Positions 38,056 to 51,374 of a DNA stretch of 64,000 nt are shown here, piece after piece. Both the position numbers and the translations under genes were made by a program. The notes below the pieces were generated by a model that had not been told where the DNA came from, did not search any database, and worked only from the letters and a program-made list of their open reading frames with translations. The stretch comes from Panulirus ornatus (lineage: Eukaryota; Arthropoda; Malacostraca; Decapoda; Palinuridae). How positions within the stretch are numbered: position 1 is the first letter of the stretch; every line of letters starts with the position of its first letter. The stretch is taken from the NCBI RefSeq assembly GCF_036320965.1, contig NC_092234.1, positions 39,562,505 through 39,626,504 on the forward strand. The letters are read 5' to 3'.

Positions 38056-41047
38056 TGTCGCTGTCTCCCGCGTTTGCGAGCTAGCGCAAGGAAACAGACG
38101 AAAGAAATGGCCCAACCCACCCCCATACACATGTATATACATACGTCCACACACGCAAATATACATACCTACACACCTTTCCATGGTTTACCCCAGACGC
38201 TTCACATGCCCCGATTCAATCCACTGACACCACGTCAACCCCGGTATACCATATCGCTCCAATTCACTCTATTCCTTGCCCTCCTTTCACCCTCCTGCAT
38301 GTTCAGGCCCCGATCACACAAAATCTTTTTCACTCCATCTTTCCACCTCCAATTTGGTCTCCCTCTTCTCCTCATTCCCTCCACCTCCGACACATATATC
38401 CTCTTGGTCAATCTTTCCTCACTCATTCTCTTCATGTGCCCAAACCATTTCAAAACACCCTCTTCTGCTCTCTCAACCACGCTCTTTTTATTTCCACACA
38501 TCTCTCTTACCCTTACGTTACTTACTCGATCAAACCACCTCACACCACACATTGTCCTCAAACATCTCATTTCCAGCACATCCATCCTCCTGCGCACAAC
38601 TCTATCCATAGGCCACGCCTCGCAACCATACAACATTGTTGGAACCACTATTCCTTCAAACATACCCATTTTTGCTTTCCACACATTCTTCAAGGCTCCC
38701 AGAATTTTCGCCCCCTCCCCCACCCTATGATCCACTTCCGCTTCCATGCTTCCATCCGCTTTCTTCTTTCACTTCTTTTCAACTTTCTTGTTTCACACAC
38801 TTTACAAAACTCAGCCACCAGCTTCTGCAGTTTCTCACATGAATCAGCCACCAGCGCTGTATCATCAGCGAACAACAACTGACCCTCTTCCCAAGCTCTC
38901 TCATCCACAACAGACTGCATACTTGCCCCTCTCTCCAAAACTCTTGCATTCACCTCCCTAACAACCCCATTAATAAACAAATTAAATAACTATGGAGACA
39001 TCACACATCCCTGCCGCAAACCTACATTCACTGAGAACCAATCACTTTCCTCTCTTCCTACACGTACACATGCCTTACATCCTCGATAAAAACTTTTCAC
39101 TGCTTCTAACAACTTGCCTCCCACACCATATATAATCTTAATACCTTCCACAGAGCATCTCTATCAACTCTATCATATGCCTTCTCCAGATCCATAAATG
39201 CTACATACAAATCCAATTGCTTTTCTAAGTATTTCTCACAAACATTCTTCAAAGCAAACACCTGATCCACACATCCTCTACCACTTCTGAAACCACACTG
39301 CTCTTCCCCAATCTGATGCTCTGTACATGCCTTCACCCTCTCAATCAATACCCTCCCATATCATTTCCCAGGAATACTCAACAAACTTATACCTCTGTAT
39401 TTTGAGCACTCACTCTTATCCCCTTTGCCTTTGTACAATGGCACTATGCAAGCATTCCGCCAATCCTCAGGCACCTCTCCATGAATCATACATACATTAA
39501 ATAACCTTACCAACCAGTCAACAATACAGTCACCCCCTTTTTTAATAAATTCCACTGCAATACCATCCAAACCTGCTGCCTTGCCAGCTTTCATCTTCCA
39601 CAAAACTTTTACTACTTCTTCTTTGTTTACCAAATCATTCTCCCTAACCCTCTCACTTTGCACACCACCTCGACCAAAACACCCTATATCTGCCACTCTA
39701 TCATCAAACACATTCAACAAACCTTCAAAATACTCACTCCATCTCCCTCTCACATCACCACTACTTGTTATCATCTCCCCATTAGCCCCCTTCACTGATG
39801 TTCCCATTTGTTCCCTTGTCTTATGCCCTTTATTTACCTCCTTCCAGAACATCTTTTTATTCTCCCTAAAATTTAATGATACTCTCTCACCCCAACTGTC
39901 ATCTGCCCTCTTTTTAACCTCTTGCACACTTCTCTTGACCTCCTGCCTCTTTCTTTTATACATCTCCCACTCAATTGCATTATTTCCCTGCAAAAATCGT
40001 CCAAATGCCTCTCTCTTCTCTTTCACTAATAATCTTACTTCTTCATCCCACCACTCACTACCCTTTCGAATCTGCCCACCTCACATGCTTCTCATGCCAC
40101 AAGAATCTTTTGCGCAAGCCATCACTGCTTCCATAATACATCCCATTCCTTCCCCACTCCCCTTATGTCCTTTGTTCTCACCTTTTTCCATATTGTACTC
40201 AGTCTCTCCTGGTACTTCCTCACACAAGTCTCCTTCCCAAGCTCACTTACTCTCACCATTCTCTTCACCCCAACATTCTCTCTTCTTTCCTGAAAACCTC
40301 TACAAATCTTCACCTTCGCCTCCACAAGATAATGATCAGACATCCCTCCAGTTGCACCTCTCAGCACATTAACATCCGAAAGTCTCTCTTTCGCGCGCCT
40401 ATCAATTAACACGTAATCCAATAACGCTCTCTGGCCATCTCTCCTACTTATATACGTATACTTATGTATATCTCTCTTTTTAAACCAGGTATTTCCAATC
40501 ACCAGTCCTTTTCCAGCACATAAATCTACAAGCTCTTCACCATTTCCATTTACAACACTGAACAACCCATGTATACCAATTATTCCTTCAACTGCCACAT
40601 TACTCACCTTTGCATTCAAATCACCCATCACTATAACCTGGTCTCGTGCATCAAAACTACTAACACATTCATTCAGCTGCTCCCAAAACACTTGCCTCTC
40701 ATGATCTTTCTTCTCATGCCCAGGTGCATATGCACCAATAATCACCCATCTCTCTCCATTAACTTTCAGTTTCACCCATATCAATCTAGAGTTTACTTTC
40801 TTGCACTCTATCACATACTCCCACCACTCCTGTTTCAGTAGTGCTACTCCTTCCCTTGCTCTTGTCCTCTCACTAACCCCTGACTTTACTCCCAAGACAT
40901 TCCTAAACCACATTTCCCCTTTACCCTTGAGCTTTGTTTCACTCAGAGCCAAAACATCCAGGTTCCTTTCCTCAAACATACTACCTATCTCTCCTTTTTT
41001 CTCATCTTGGTTACATCCACACACATTTAGACACCCCAATCTGAGCC
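38056..41047 (-). mobile_element. near-full-length LINE with open endonuclease
   Basis: The minus-strand 5' end is at AAGGCTCAGATTGGGG (41,047). The endonuclease ORF 40,122-41,039 (305 codons) has all expected blocks: LNVCGCNQ, LALSETKL, IIGAYAPGH, VIVMGDLNAKVSN, LLDYVLIDRR and GGMSDHYLVEAKV. Then come the linker and RT N-terminus (39,361-40,026) and RT pieces at 39,106-39,348, 38,690-38,980 (LLFADDTALVADS) and 38,235-38,747. RT is broken by a TAAT insertion near 39,131, by deletions near 38,680 and 38,757, and by other frame changes. Short 3' UTR. Probably inactive. Confidence 0.92.
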
Positions 41048-41065
41048 TTATTTATTTATTTATCT

Positions 41066-43711
41066 ATTATACTTTGTTGCAGTCTCTGGTGTTAGAGAGG
41101 TAGCGAAGGGAAACAGAGGAAAAATTGGCCCAACCCATCCACATACACATGTATATACATACACGTCCACACACGCACATATACATACCTATACATTTCA
41201 ATGTACACAAATATATATACATACACAAAATATATATACATACACATACATATACAGCACGTTGACTCCGGTATACCACATCATTCCAATTCACTCTATT
41301 CCTTGCATGCCTTTCACCCTCCTGCATGTCCAGGCCCCAATCACTCAAAATCTTTTTCACACCATCTTTTCACCTCCAATTTGGTCTCCCACTTTTCCTC
41401 GTTCCCTCCACCTCTGACACATATATCCTCTTGGTCAATCTTTCCTCACTCATTCTCTCCATGTGATCAAAACATTTCAAAACACCCTTTTCTGCTCTCT
41501 CATCCACACTCTTTTTATTACCACACATCTCTCTTACCCTTTCATTACTTACTCGATAAAACCATCCCACACCACATATTGTCCTCAAACTTCTCACTTC
41601 CAGCACACCCACCATCCTCCATGCAACTCTATCTATAGCCCATGCCTCACAACCACATAACATTGTTGGAACCACTATTCCTTCAAACATACCCATTTTT
41701 GCTTTCCAAGATAACGTTCTTGACTTCCATACATTTTTCAACGCTCCCAGAACTTTCAACCCCTCCCCCAAACTATAATTCACTTCCGCTTCCATGGTTC
41801 CATCCGCTGCCAAATCCACTCCCAGATATCTAAAACACTTCACTTCCTCCAGTTTTTCTCCATTCAAACTTACCTACCAATTGACTTGTCCCTCAACCCA
41901 ACTGTACCTAATAACCTTGCTCTTATTCACATTTACTCTCAGCTTTCTTCTTTCACACACTTTACAAAACTCAGTCACCAGCTTCTGCAGTTTCTCACAT
42001 GAATCAGCCACCAGCGCTGTATCATCAGCGAACAACAACTGACTCATTTCCCAAGCTCTCTTATCCACAACAGACTGCATACTTGCCCCTCTTTCCAAAT
42101 TTCTTGCATTCACCTCCCTAACAACCCCATCCATAAACAAATTAAACAACCATGTAGACATCACACACCCCTGCCGCAAACCTATATTCACTGAGAACCA
42201 ATCACTTTCCTCTCTTCCTACTCGTACACATGCCTTACATCCTCAATAAAAACTTTTAACTGCTTCTAACAACTTGCCTCCCACACCATATAATCTTAAA
42301 ACCTTCCACAGAACATCTCTATTAACTCTATCATATGCCTTCCAGATCCATAAATACTACATACAAATCCATTTGCTTTTCTAAGAATTTCTCACTAACA
42401 TTCTCCAAAGCAAACACCTGATCCACACATCCTCTACCACTTCTGAAACCACACTGCTCTTTCCCAATCTGATGCTCTATACATGCCTTCACCCTCTCAA
42501 TCAATACCCTCCCATATCATTTCCCATGAATACTCAACAAACTTATACCTCTGTAATTTGAGCACTCACTTTTATCCTCTTTGCCTTTGTACAATGGCAC
42601 TATGCAAGCATTCTGCCAATCCTCAGGCACCTCACCATGAGTCATAAATACATTAAATAACCTTACCAACCAGTGAACAATACAGTCACCCCCTTTTTTA
42701 ATAAATTCCACTGCAATACCATCCAAACCTGCTGCCTTGCCAGCTTTCATCTTCCACAAAACTTTTACTACTTCTTCTTTGTTTACCAAATCATTCTCCC
42801 TAACCCTCTCACTTTGCACACCACCTCAACCAAAACACCCTATATCTGCCACTCTATCATCAAACACATTCAACAAACCTTCAAAATACTCACTCCATCT
42901 CCCTCTCACATCACCACTACTTGTTATCATCTCCCCATTAGCCCCCTTCACTGATGTTCCCATTTGTTCCCTTGTCTTATGCCCTTTATTTACCTCCTTC
43001 CAGAACATCTTTTTATTCTCCCTAAAATTTAATGATACTCTCTCACCCCAACTGTCATTTGCCCTCTTTTTCACCTCTTGCACCCTTCTCTTGACCTCCT
43101 GCCTCTTTCTTTTATACATCTCCCACTCATTTGCATTATTTCCCTGCAAAAATCGTCCAAATGCCTCTCTCTTCTCTTTCACTAATAATCTTACTTCTTC
43201 ATCCCACCACTCACTACCCTTTCGAATCTGCCCACCTCACATGCTTCTCATGCCACAAGAATCTTTTGCGCAAGCCATCACTGCTTCCATAATACATCCC
43301 ATTCCTTCCCCACTCCCCTTATGTCCTTTGTTCTCACCTTTTTCCATATTGTACTCAGTCTCTCCTGGTACTTCCTCACACAAGTCTCCTTCCCAAGCTA
43401 ACTTACTCTCACCACTCTCTTCACCCCAACATTCTCTCTTCTTTTCTGAAAACCTCTACAAATCTTCACCTTTGCCTGCACAAGATAATGATCAGACATC
43501 CCTCCAGTTGCACCTCTCAGCATATTAACATCCAAAAGTCTCTCTTTCGTGTGCCTATCAATTAACACATAATCCAATAACGCTCTCTGGCCATCTCTCC
43601 TACTTACATACGTATACGTATGTATATCTCTCTTTTTAAACCAGGTATTCCCAATCACCAGTCCTTTTTCAGCACATAAATCTACAAGCTCTTCATCATT
43701 TCCATTTACAA
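41066..43711 (-). mobile_element. 5'-truncated LINE lying directly behind the previous one
   Basis: Its 3' end (TTTGTTGCAGTCTCTGGTG, an older stem-loop variant, with a TTTA-repeat tail) is only about 20 bp from the 5' end of the LINE at 38,056-41,047. Pieces: RT C-terminus 41,370-41,867, RT core 41,874-42,191 with LLFADDTALVADS, RT start 42,517-42,819, linker 42,826-43,182, endonuclease end 43,398-43,711 (NTWFKKRDIHTYTYVSRRDG, GGMSDHYLVQAKV). Truncated inside the endonuclease (VNGNDEELVDL) at 43,711, where a SINE begins. Many frame breaks. Confidence 0.9.
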
Positions 43712-43712
43712 A

Positions 43713-43934
43713 TGGGGATAGGGGAAAAAGAATACTTCCCACACATCCCCTGCGTGTTGTAGAAGGCGACTAAAAGGGGAGGGAGCATGGGGCTGGAAAT
43801 CCTCCCCTCTTGTTTTTAATTTTCCAAAAGGGGGAACAGAGAAGGGGGCCAAGTGAGGGTTTCCCTCAAAGGCCCAGTCCTCTGTTCTCAACGCTACCTC
43901 GCGAACACGGGAGATGGCGAATAGTATGAAATAT
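43713..43934 (+). mobile_element. SINE-like element
   Basis: Starts ATGGGGATAGGGGAAAAAG, with the core GTTGTAGAAGGCGACTAAAA, the linker and the stem-loop CGCTACCTCGCGAACACGGG, ending AATAGTATGAAATATATAT. It replaces the 5' part of the adjacent LINE. Confidence 0.8.
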
Positions 43935-43964
43935 ATATATATATTATTTTTTTTTTTTTTATTA

Positions 43965-45365
43965 TACTTTGTCGCTTTCTCCCGCGTTTGCGAGGTAGCG
44001 CAAGGAAGCAGACGAAAGAAATGGCCCAACCCCCCCCCCCCCATACACATGTATATACATACGTCCACACACGCAAATATACATACCTACACAGCTTTCC
44101 ATGGTTTACCCCAGACGCTTCACATGCCCTGCTTCAATCCACTGACAGCACGTCAACCCCGGTATACCACATCGATCCAATTCACTCTATTCCTTGCCCT
44201 CCTTTCACCCTCCTGCATGTTCAGGCCCCGATCACACAAAATCTTTTTCACTCCATCTTTCCACCTCCAATTTGGTCTCCCTCTTCTCCTTGTTCCCTCC
44301 ACCTCCGACACATATATCCTCTTGGTCAATCTTTCCTCACTCATCCTCTCCATGTGCCCAAACCACTTCAAAACACCCTCTTCTGCTCTCTCAACCACGC
44401 TCTTTTTATTTCCACACATCTCTCTTACCCTTACGTTACTCACTCGATCAAACCACCTCACACCACACATTGTCCTCAAACATCTCATTTCCAGCACATC
44501 CATCCTCCTGCGCACAACTCTATCCATAGCCCACGCCTCACAACCATACAACATTGTTGGAACCACTATTCCTTCAAACATACCCATTTTTGCTTTCCGA
44601 GATAATGTTCTCGACTTCCACACATTCTTCAAGGCCCCCAGAATTTTCGCCCCCTCCCCCACCCTATGATCCACTTCCGCTTCCATGGTTCCATCCGCTG
44701 CCAGATCCACTCCCAGATATCTAAAACACTTCACTTCCTCCAGTTTTTCTCCATTCAAACTCACCTCCCAATTGACTTGACCCTCAACCCTACTGTACCT
44801 AATAACCTTGCTCTTATTCACATTTACTCTTAACTTTCTTCTTCCACACACTTTTCCAAACTCAGTCACCAGCTTCTGCAGTTTCTCACATGAATCAGCC
44901 ACCAGCGCTGTATCATCAGCGAACAACAACTGACTCACTTCCCAAACTCTCTCATCCCCAACAGACTTCATACTTGCCCCTCTTTCCAAAACTCTTGCAT
45001 TTACCTCCCTAACAACCCCATCCATAAACAAATTAAACAACCATGGAGACATCACACACCCCTGCCGCAAACCTACATTCACTGAGAACCAATCACTTTC
45101 CTCTCTTCCTACACGTACACATGCCTTACATCCTCGATAAAAACTTTTCACTGCTTCTAACAACTTTCCTCCCACACCATATATTCTTAATACCTTCCAC
45201 AGAGCATCTCTATCAACTCTATCATATGCCTTCTCCAGATCCATAAATGCTACATACAAATCCATTTGCTTTTCTAAGTATTTCTCACATACATTCTTCA
45301 AAGCAAACACCTGATCCACACATCCTCTACCACTTCTGAAACCACACTGCTCTTCCCCAATCTGA
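43965..45365 (-). mobile_element. 5'-truncated LINE with open RT, cut at the edge of a low-quality patch
   Basis: The minus-strand ORF 44,153-45,319 (388 codons) has motif A, motif B, LLFADDTALVADS, NKSKVI and the C-terminal box. Short 3' UTR. The clean sequence ends at CCCCAATCTGAT (45,365). In the matching copy at 55,850 the same position is followed by (AT)n, whereas here degraded sequence follows. Confidence 0.9.
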
Positions 45366-46749
45366 TTTTAATCTTCATCTAATATACTCATATAATTTAC
45401 CAGAATATCAATAAATTATTACCTTTTTATTTATTATTACTTGATCGCCTTTCGCCTTGTTACTGGCAGTAGTGCACATTGAAACAACCGCAAGAAATCC
45501 CAACCCCCCCCCCATACACATAATATACCAACGTCACAAAACAGCAAATACACTATCCTTACAAGTTCCACATGGCAATCACCCAAACGCTTCCTTGCCC
45601 TTTCTTAATCCACTGATAGCATTAAACCCCGGTTATATATACATGATCAATATCACTTTATTTCCTTTGCCTCACTTTCTGCGCAGTCTGATGTTTCAGG
45701 CAAACTGAAGCACAAAATCTTTTTTATATTCGGGATCGGCAGAGATCGACCTTTCTCCTTGTTCATCAATCCGACAATATGGTCTCTTGGGTCAATCGGC
45801 TTGAAGAATTGTTCACTTATTCCAAAACAAAAATCTTCATGTGCCCAACCTACTTCCAAACACCTTTTGTCAAGTGCCACGTGCTATTGTATGTTCCAAA
45901 GGGTGTTAGCCTTGAAAGTACTCTTGAGCAAATCAGCCTCGCAGCACCTATTGTCTAAAATCTAAGTCCAGAGAATGTCTGCGACAAAAACTGGTTCAGA
46001 GCCCAAGGGCTGCTTTCAAAACATTTGTCTGGACAGAATCCATGTAAAGATACCACATTATTGCATTTCGGAGTAATGGTTCATCGGACTTCACACATTT
46101 CAGGAGACCAATTTTCGGACACTCCCATACACAATTTTGATCAGTTCGCTTCCTGGTTCCTATACGATGCCAGGATCAATGCCGATGCAAAAGACTTCAG
46201 CATTCCGCAGTGTTTTATACCGGTCGAACTCACTCCCATTGAACTTGAGTCATAACTGTCTGAGTAACCATGTCGGATTAGTTTGTGGCTGTTAACTTTC
46301 GTTTCGCATACTTTTCATACTAGCTAGCAGCTGGTGTGCAGTTTGCTCACATGAATCATTCCCTGCGTCTTGCACATATAGGGGATGGTATTCATGCTAC
46401 TGACTCACTTCCGATGGCTTCGATCCCAAACAGACCATTACTTGCGCTCTGTTATAGTATGTGATCTCTTGGTATTGTTACCTTAAAAACCTATTTCATA
46501 AACAAATTATACAACTGTGAGACATACTTATCAGTCCTGGGTTGGCATTTTCGCTGTTTCCTGCCTACCCGCAAAGCAGTAGACAGCGACTAGAGAACTA
46601 ATCAATTAATTCTATCCTAACGTACACATATGCCATTAACATCCTCATAAATAACTTTTCTATTTATATCTAAAATATTTCCTTCCACCTATATATTTCT
46701 TGTAATACATCCTTACGACAGGGTCTCTATCAATCTATCTTCCTTCTCC

Positions 46750-47565
46750 GTAGTTGTGCGCAGGAGGGTGGATGTGCTGGAAAATGAGATGTTTGAGGAC
46801 AATGTGTGGTGTGAGGTGGTTTGATCGAGTAAGTAATGTAAGGGTAAGAGAGATGTGTGGAAATAAAAGAGCATGGTTGAGAGAGCAGAAGAGGGTGTTT
46901 TGAAATGGTTTGGTCACATGGAGAGAATGAGTGAGGAAAGATTGACCAAGAGGATATAGTGTCGGAGGTGGATGGAACGAGGAGAAGTGGGAGACCAAAT
47001 TGGAGGTGGAAAGATGGAGTGAAAAAGATTTTGTGTGATCGGGGCCTGAAACATGCAGGAGGGTGAAGGCGGGCAAGGAATAGAGTGAATTGGATCGATG
47101 TGTATACCGGGGTTGACGTGCTGTCAGTGGATTGAATTAGGGCATGTGAAGCGTCTGGGGGTAAACCATGGAAAGTTGTGTGGGGCCTGGATGTGGAAAG
47201 GGAGCTGTGGTTTCGGGCATATTGCTGACAGCTAGAGACTGAGTGTGAACGAATGGGGCCTTTGTTGTCTTTTCCTAGCGCTACCTTGCACACATGAGGG
47301 GGGAGGGGGATGGTATTCCATGGTGTGGCGAAGGTGGCGATGGGAATGAATAAAGGCAGACAGTGTGAATTGTGTGCATGGGTATATATGTATGTGTCTG
47401 TGTGCGTATATGTGTACATTGAGATGTATAGGTTATGTATTATTTGCGTGTGTGGACGTGTATGTATATACATGTGTATGGTGGTGGGTTGGGCCATTTC
47501 TTTCGTCCCGTTTCCTTGCGCTACCTCGCATAACGCAGGAGACAGCGACAAAGCAATAAAAATAT
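46750..47565 (+). mobile_element. LINE C-terminus plus long 3' UTR (error-rich copy)
   Basis: An indel-laden version of 57,890-58,700: GTTGTGCGCAGGAGGGTGG, the GRPNWRWKDGV coding region, long 3' UTR and stem-loop, then broken AT repeats at 47,575-47,655. Frameshifts such as GGATATAGTG for GGATATATGTG look like sequencing errors. Confidence 0.8.
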
Positions 47566-47814
47566 AAAAAAAATAATATATATATTATATATATATATAT
47601 ATATTTATATATATTATATATATATATATATATAATATTATATATTATATATACTATTTTTTTTGGTAAAACAATCGCATGTTTACGAATGGTGTCCTAG
47701 CTGAGTCTCTTCGTTGTATGTCAGTGACTTATGTTTCTCTCTTGTGTCACCCGTGATGATGTGATTGTTGCAAGGCGGTGCAATTGGAACTTGTCTATGT
47801 TTCATTTTCCTCGT

Positions 47815-48375
47815 GGACACAAGGAATAGAGTTAATTGGAACGATGTGGTATACCAGGGGGTTTATGTGCTGCCAATGGATTGAACCAGGGCATGTGAAG
47901 CGACTGGAGTAAACCATGGAAAGGTTTTGTGGGGCCTGGATGTGGAGAGAGGAGCTGTGGTTTCGGTGCATTACACATGACAGCTAGAGAGACTGTGGGA
48001 CCTGGATGTGGAGAGGGAGCTGTGGTTTCGGTGCATTACACATGACAGCTAGAGACTGAGTGTGAACGAATGTGGCCTTCGTTGTCATTTCCTGGCGCTA
48101 CCTCGCGTGCACACGGGGGGAGGGGGGTGTCATTTCATGTGCTGAGGGGTGTGGCAGCAGGAATGGATGAAGGCAGCATGTATGAAATATGTATATGTGT
48201 ATATGTATTATGTCTGTGCATGTATATGTAAACATTGAAAGTATAGGTATGTATATGTGCGTTTGTGAGGGCATTTTATGTATATAACATGTGTATGTAG
48301 GTGGGTTGGGACATTCTTTGTCTGTTTCCTTGCGCTACCTCGGTAATGAGAGACAGCATCAAAGTATAATAATAA
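47815..48375 (+). mobile_element. older LINE 3'-end copy (error-rich)
   Basis: An indel-laden version of 58,956-59,490, including the same internal 63-bp-type duplication (CCTGGATGTGGAGAG twice, about 47,936-48,056). Confidence 0.75.
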
Positions 48376-48387
48376 TATATTCTAACT

Positions 48388-48605
48388 TTTTTTCCATAGA
48401 TATTCACCATTTCCCACTTTTAGTGAGGTAGCGTTAAGACAGAGGACTGAGCCTTAGAGGAAATATCCTCACTTGGCCCCTTTCTCTGTTCCTTCTTTTG
48501 GAAAATAAAAAAAAAAACGGGAGGGGAGGATTTCCAGCCCCGCCGCTCCCTCCACTTTTAGTTGCCTTTTACGACATGCAGGGAATGCATGGGAAGTATT
48601 CTTCC
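48388..48605 (-). mobile_element. SINE-like element (error-rich copy)
   Basis: Corresponds to 59,505-59,735, with the stem-loop side at 48,400-48,440 and the core TTTTAGTTGCCTTTTACGAC near 48,557. It breaks at 48,605 into LINE sequence matching 35,370, whereas the clean copy continues into CTACCCTATCCCCAGGGA. Confidence 0.75.
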
Positions 48606-49305
48606 TCTGTTTTCCTCATTCAAAACTTTACCTCCCAATTGACTTGTCCCATCAACCCTTCTGTACCTAATTACCTTGCTCTTTTTATCATTACTCTTAA
48701 CTTGCTTCTTTCACACACTTTACCAAACTCAGTCCCACCAGCCTGCTGCAGTTTCTCACATGAATCAGCCACCTGCGCTGTTTATTCATCAGCGAAAACT
48801 ACATCTGACTTCTCTTCCCAAGCTTCTCATCCACAACAGACTTCATACTTGCCCCTCTTTCCAAAACTCTTGCATTTACCTCCCTAACAACCCCTACATA
48901 AACAAATTAAACAAACATGGAGGACATCACAACACCCTCTGCGCAAAACCTACTTTACTGAGAACCAATCACTTTCCTCCCTTCCTACTGTACATATGCC
49001 TTACATCCTCGATAAAAAATTTTCACTGCTTTTTTAACAATTTGCCTCCCACACCATATATTTTTAATACCTTCCACAGAGCATCTCTATCAAACTCTAT
49101 TCTATGCTTCTCAGATGCATAATTGCTACATACAAATCCATTTGCTTTTACTAAGTTATTTCTCACATAATTCTTCAAAGCAAACACCTGATCCACCATC
49201 CTCTTCCACTTTTCTGAAAACCACACTGTTCTTCCCAATCTGATGCTTTTACATGCTTAACCCTCTCAATCAATACCCTCCCATATAATTTAACCAGGAA
49301 TTATA
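48606..49305 (-). mobile_element. LINE RT fragment (error-rich copy)
   Basis: Matches 35,370-36,044 with numerous indels; motifs are recognisable only in mixed frames. Confidence 0.78.
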
Positions 49306-49317
49306 CATATATATTAT

Positions 49318-49682
49318 ATTCCCTGGGGAAGGGGGAAAAAGAATACTTCCACGTATTCCCTGACGTGTCGTAGTAGGCGACCTAAAAGGGAAAGGGAGCA
49401 GGAGGCTTGGAAATCTCCCTCTCTGTTTTTTTTTTTTTTCCCCCCCCCAACAAAAGATAGGAACAGAGAAGAGGGCCAGGTGAGGATTATTTCCCTCAAA
49501 GACCAGTCCTCTGTCTTAACGCTACCTCGCTATCGCGGGAAATGGCAATAGTATGAAAGTAAAGATATATACAGAGGAGAGAGAGGAGATGGAGAGAGTG
49601 AGAGAGAGAGGAGAGAGGGATGAGAGAGGGGCGATGAGTTTGAGAGAGATGAGAGGATGAGAGAGGGAGAGGAGAGAGAGAG
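49318..49682 (+). mobile_element. SINE-like element and broken (GA)n (error-rich copy)
   Basis: Matches 36,062-36,395. The GA tract here is interrupted by T and G insertions about every 8-12 bases (49,570-49,682), unlike the perfect tract in the clean copy. Confidence 0.78.
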
Positions 49683-51350
49683 GTTTGGATGGTATTGCAT
49701 GGAATTTTATTAAAAAAGGGGGGGCTGACTGTATGATTGACTGGTTGGTAAGGTTATTTAATGTAATGTAGACTCTGGTGAGGTGCCGGGGTTGGCGCAA
49801 TGAGTGCCTAGTGCCACTGTACAAAGCAAAGGGGATAGAGTGGTGTCAAATTTCAGAGTTATAAGTTTGTTGAGTATTCATGGTAAATTATATGGAGGGT
49901 ATGCTTGAGGGGTGAAGTCATGTACAGAGCATCAGATTGGGGAAGAGCAGTGTGGTTGTGTGTGAAGTGGTAGAGGATGTGTGGCTCAGGTGTTTGCTTT
50001 GAAGAAGTATGTTGAGGGGAAAAAAAAATACTTCGAAAAGCAAATGAATTTGTATGTAGATTTATGGATTCTGGAGAAGCATATGATAGAGTTGATAGAG
50101 GATGCTCTGTGGAAGGTATTAAGAATATATGGCGAGGGAGGCAAGTTGTTTAGAAGCAGTGAAAAGTTTTTACTGAGGATGTAAGGATTGTACGTTTGGA
50201 AGAGAGGAAAGTAATTGGTCTCAGTGAATGTAGGTTTGCGGCAGGGGTTGTGTGATGTCTCCATGGTTGTTTAATTTGTTTTATGGATGGGTTGTTAGGG
50301 AGTGGATGAATGCAAAGATGTTTTGGATTGAGATGGCAAGTGGGCCAAGTATGAAGTCTGTTGGGGAATGAGAGAGTTGGGAAGTGAGTCAGTTGAGTTC
50401 GCTGAATTGATCTACAGCGCTGGTGGCTGATTCTGTTGATACACTGCAGAAGCTGGTGGACTGAGTTTTGTAAACGTGTGTGAAAGAAGAAACTTAAGAG
50501 TACATGGTGTATAAGAGCCAATGTAATTAGGTACAGTAGGTTGAAGGTTCATGTCAATTGGGAGGGAAGTTTGAATGGAGAAAATAACTGGGAGGGGACA
50601 GAATTGTTTAGATATCTGGGATGGGATCATAGGGTGGGGGAGGGGGCTCGGAATCTGGGAACCTTGAATGAATGTGTGGAAAGTCCTGAGAACATTATCT
50701 CGGAAAGCAAAAATGGGTATGTTTGAAGGAATAGTGGTTCAACCAATGTTGTATGGTTGCGAGGCGTGGGCTATGGATGAGTTGTGTGCAGGAGGATGGA
50801 TGTGCGGATGGAAATGAGATGTTGAGGACAATGTGTGGTATGAGGTGGGTTGTTCGGAGTAAGTAACGTTAAAGGGTAAGTGAGATGTGTGGAAATAATA
50901 AGAGCTGGTTGAGAGGGAGCAGAAGCGGTGTTTTGAACAGTTTGTTCACGGGAGAGAATGAGTGAGGAAAGATTGACCATGAGGATATAAGTGTCGGAGT
51001 GGATGGGAACGAGGAGAAGTGGGAGACCAAATTGGGAGAGTGGAAAGGATGGAGTGAAAAAGATTTTGTGTGACGGGCCTGAACATGCAGGAGGGTGAAA
51101 GGAGGGCAAGGATAGAGTGAATTGGAGCGATGTGGTTATACGGGGTTGACTGCTGTCGTGGATTGAATCAAGGCCTGTGAAGCGTCTTGGGGTAAAAACC
51201 ATGAGAAAGCTGTGTAGGTATGTATATTTGATTTTTTGTGTAGTGGACGTATTATCTACATGTGTATGGGGTGGTTTGGCCATTTCTTTCGTCTGTTTCC
51301 TTCGCTACTCGCAACGCGGGAGAGGAGGGGAGACAGCAACCAAAGTATAA
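49683..51350 (+). mobile_element. LINE RT and 3' UTR (error-rich copy)
   Basis: Matches 36,396-38,011, including its diagnostic deletion between FRYLG and HRVGEG. The RT ORF that is open in the clean copy is broken here by dozens of one-base indels. Confidence 0.8.
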
Positions 51351-51374
51351 TAAAATTTAAAATAAATATTTATA

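Noticed and set aside
46025..46255. 76-codon ORF with protein-like composition in the degraded patch
   Set aside because: It lies in the most error-rich part, where sequence only loosely follows a LINE RT region; a real gene cannot be supported from this quality of sequence.
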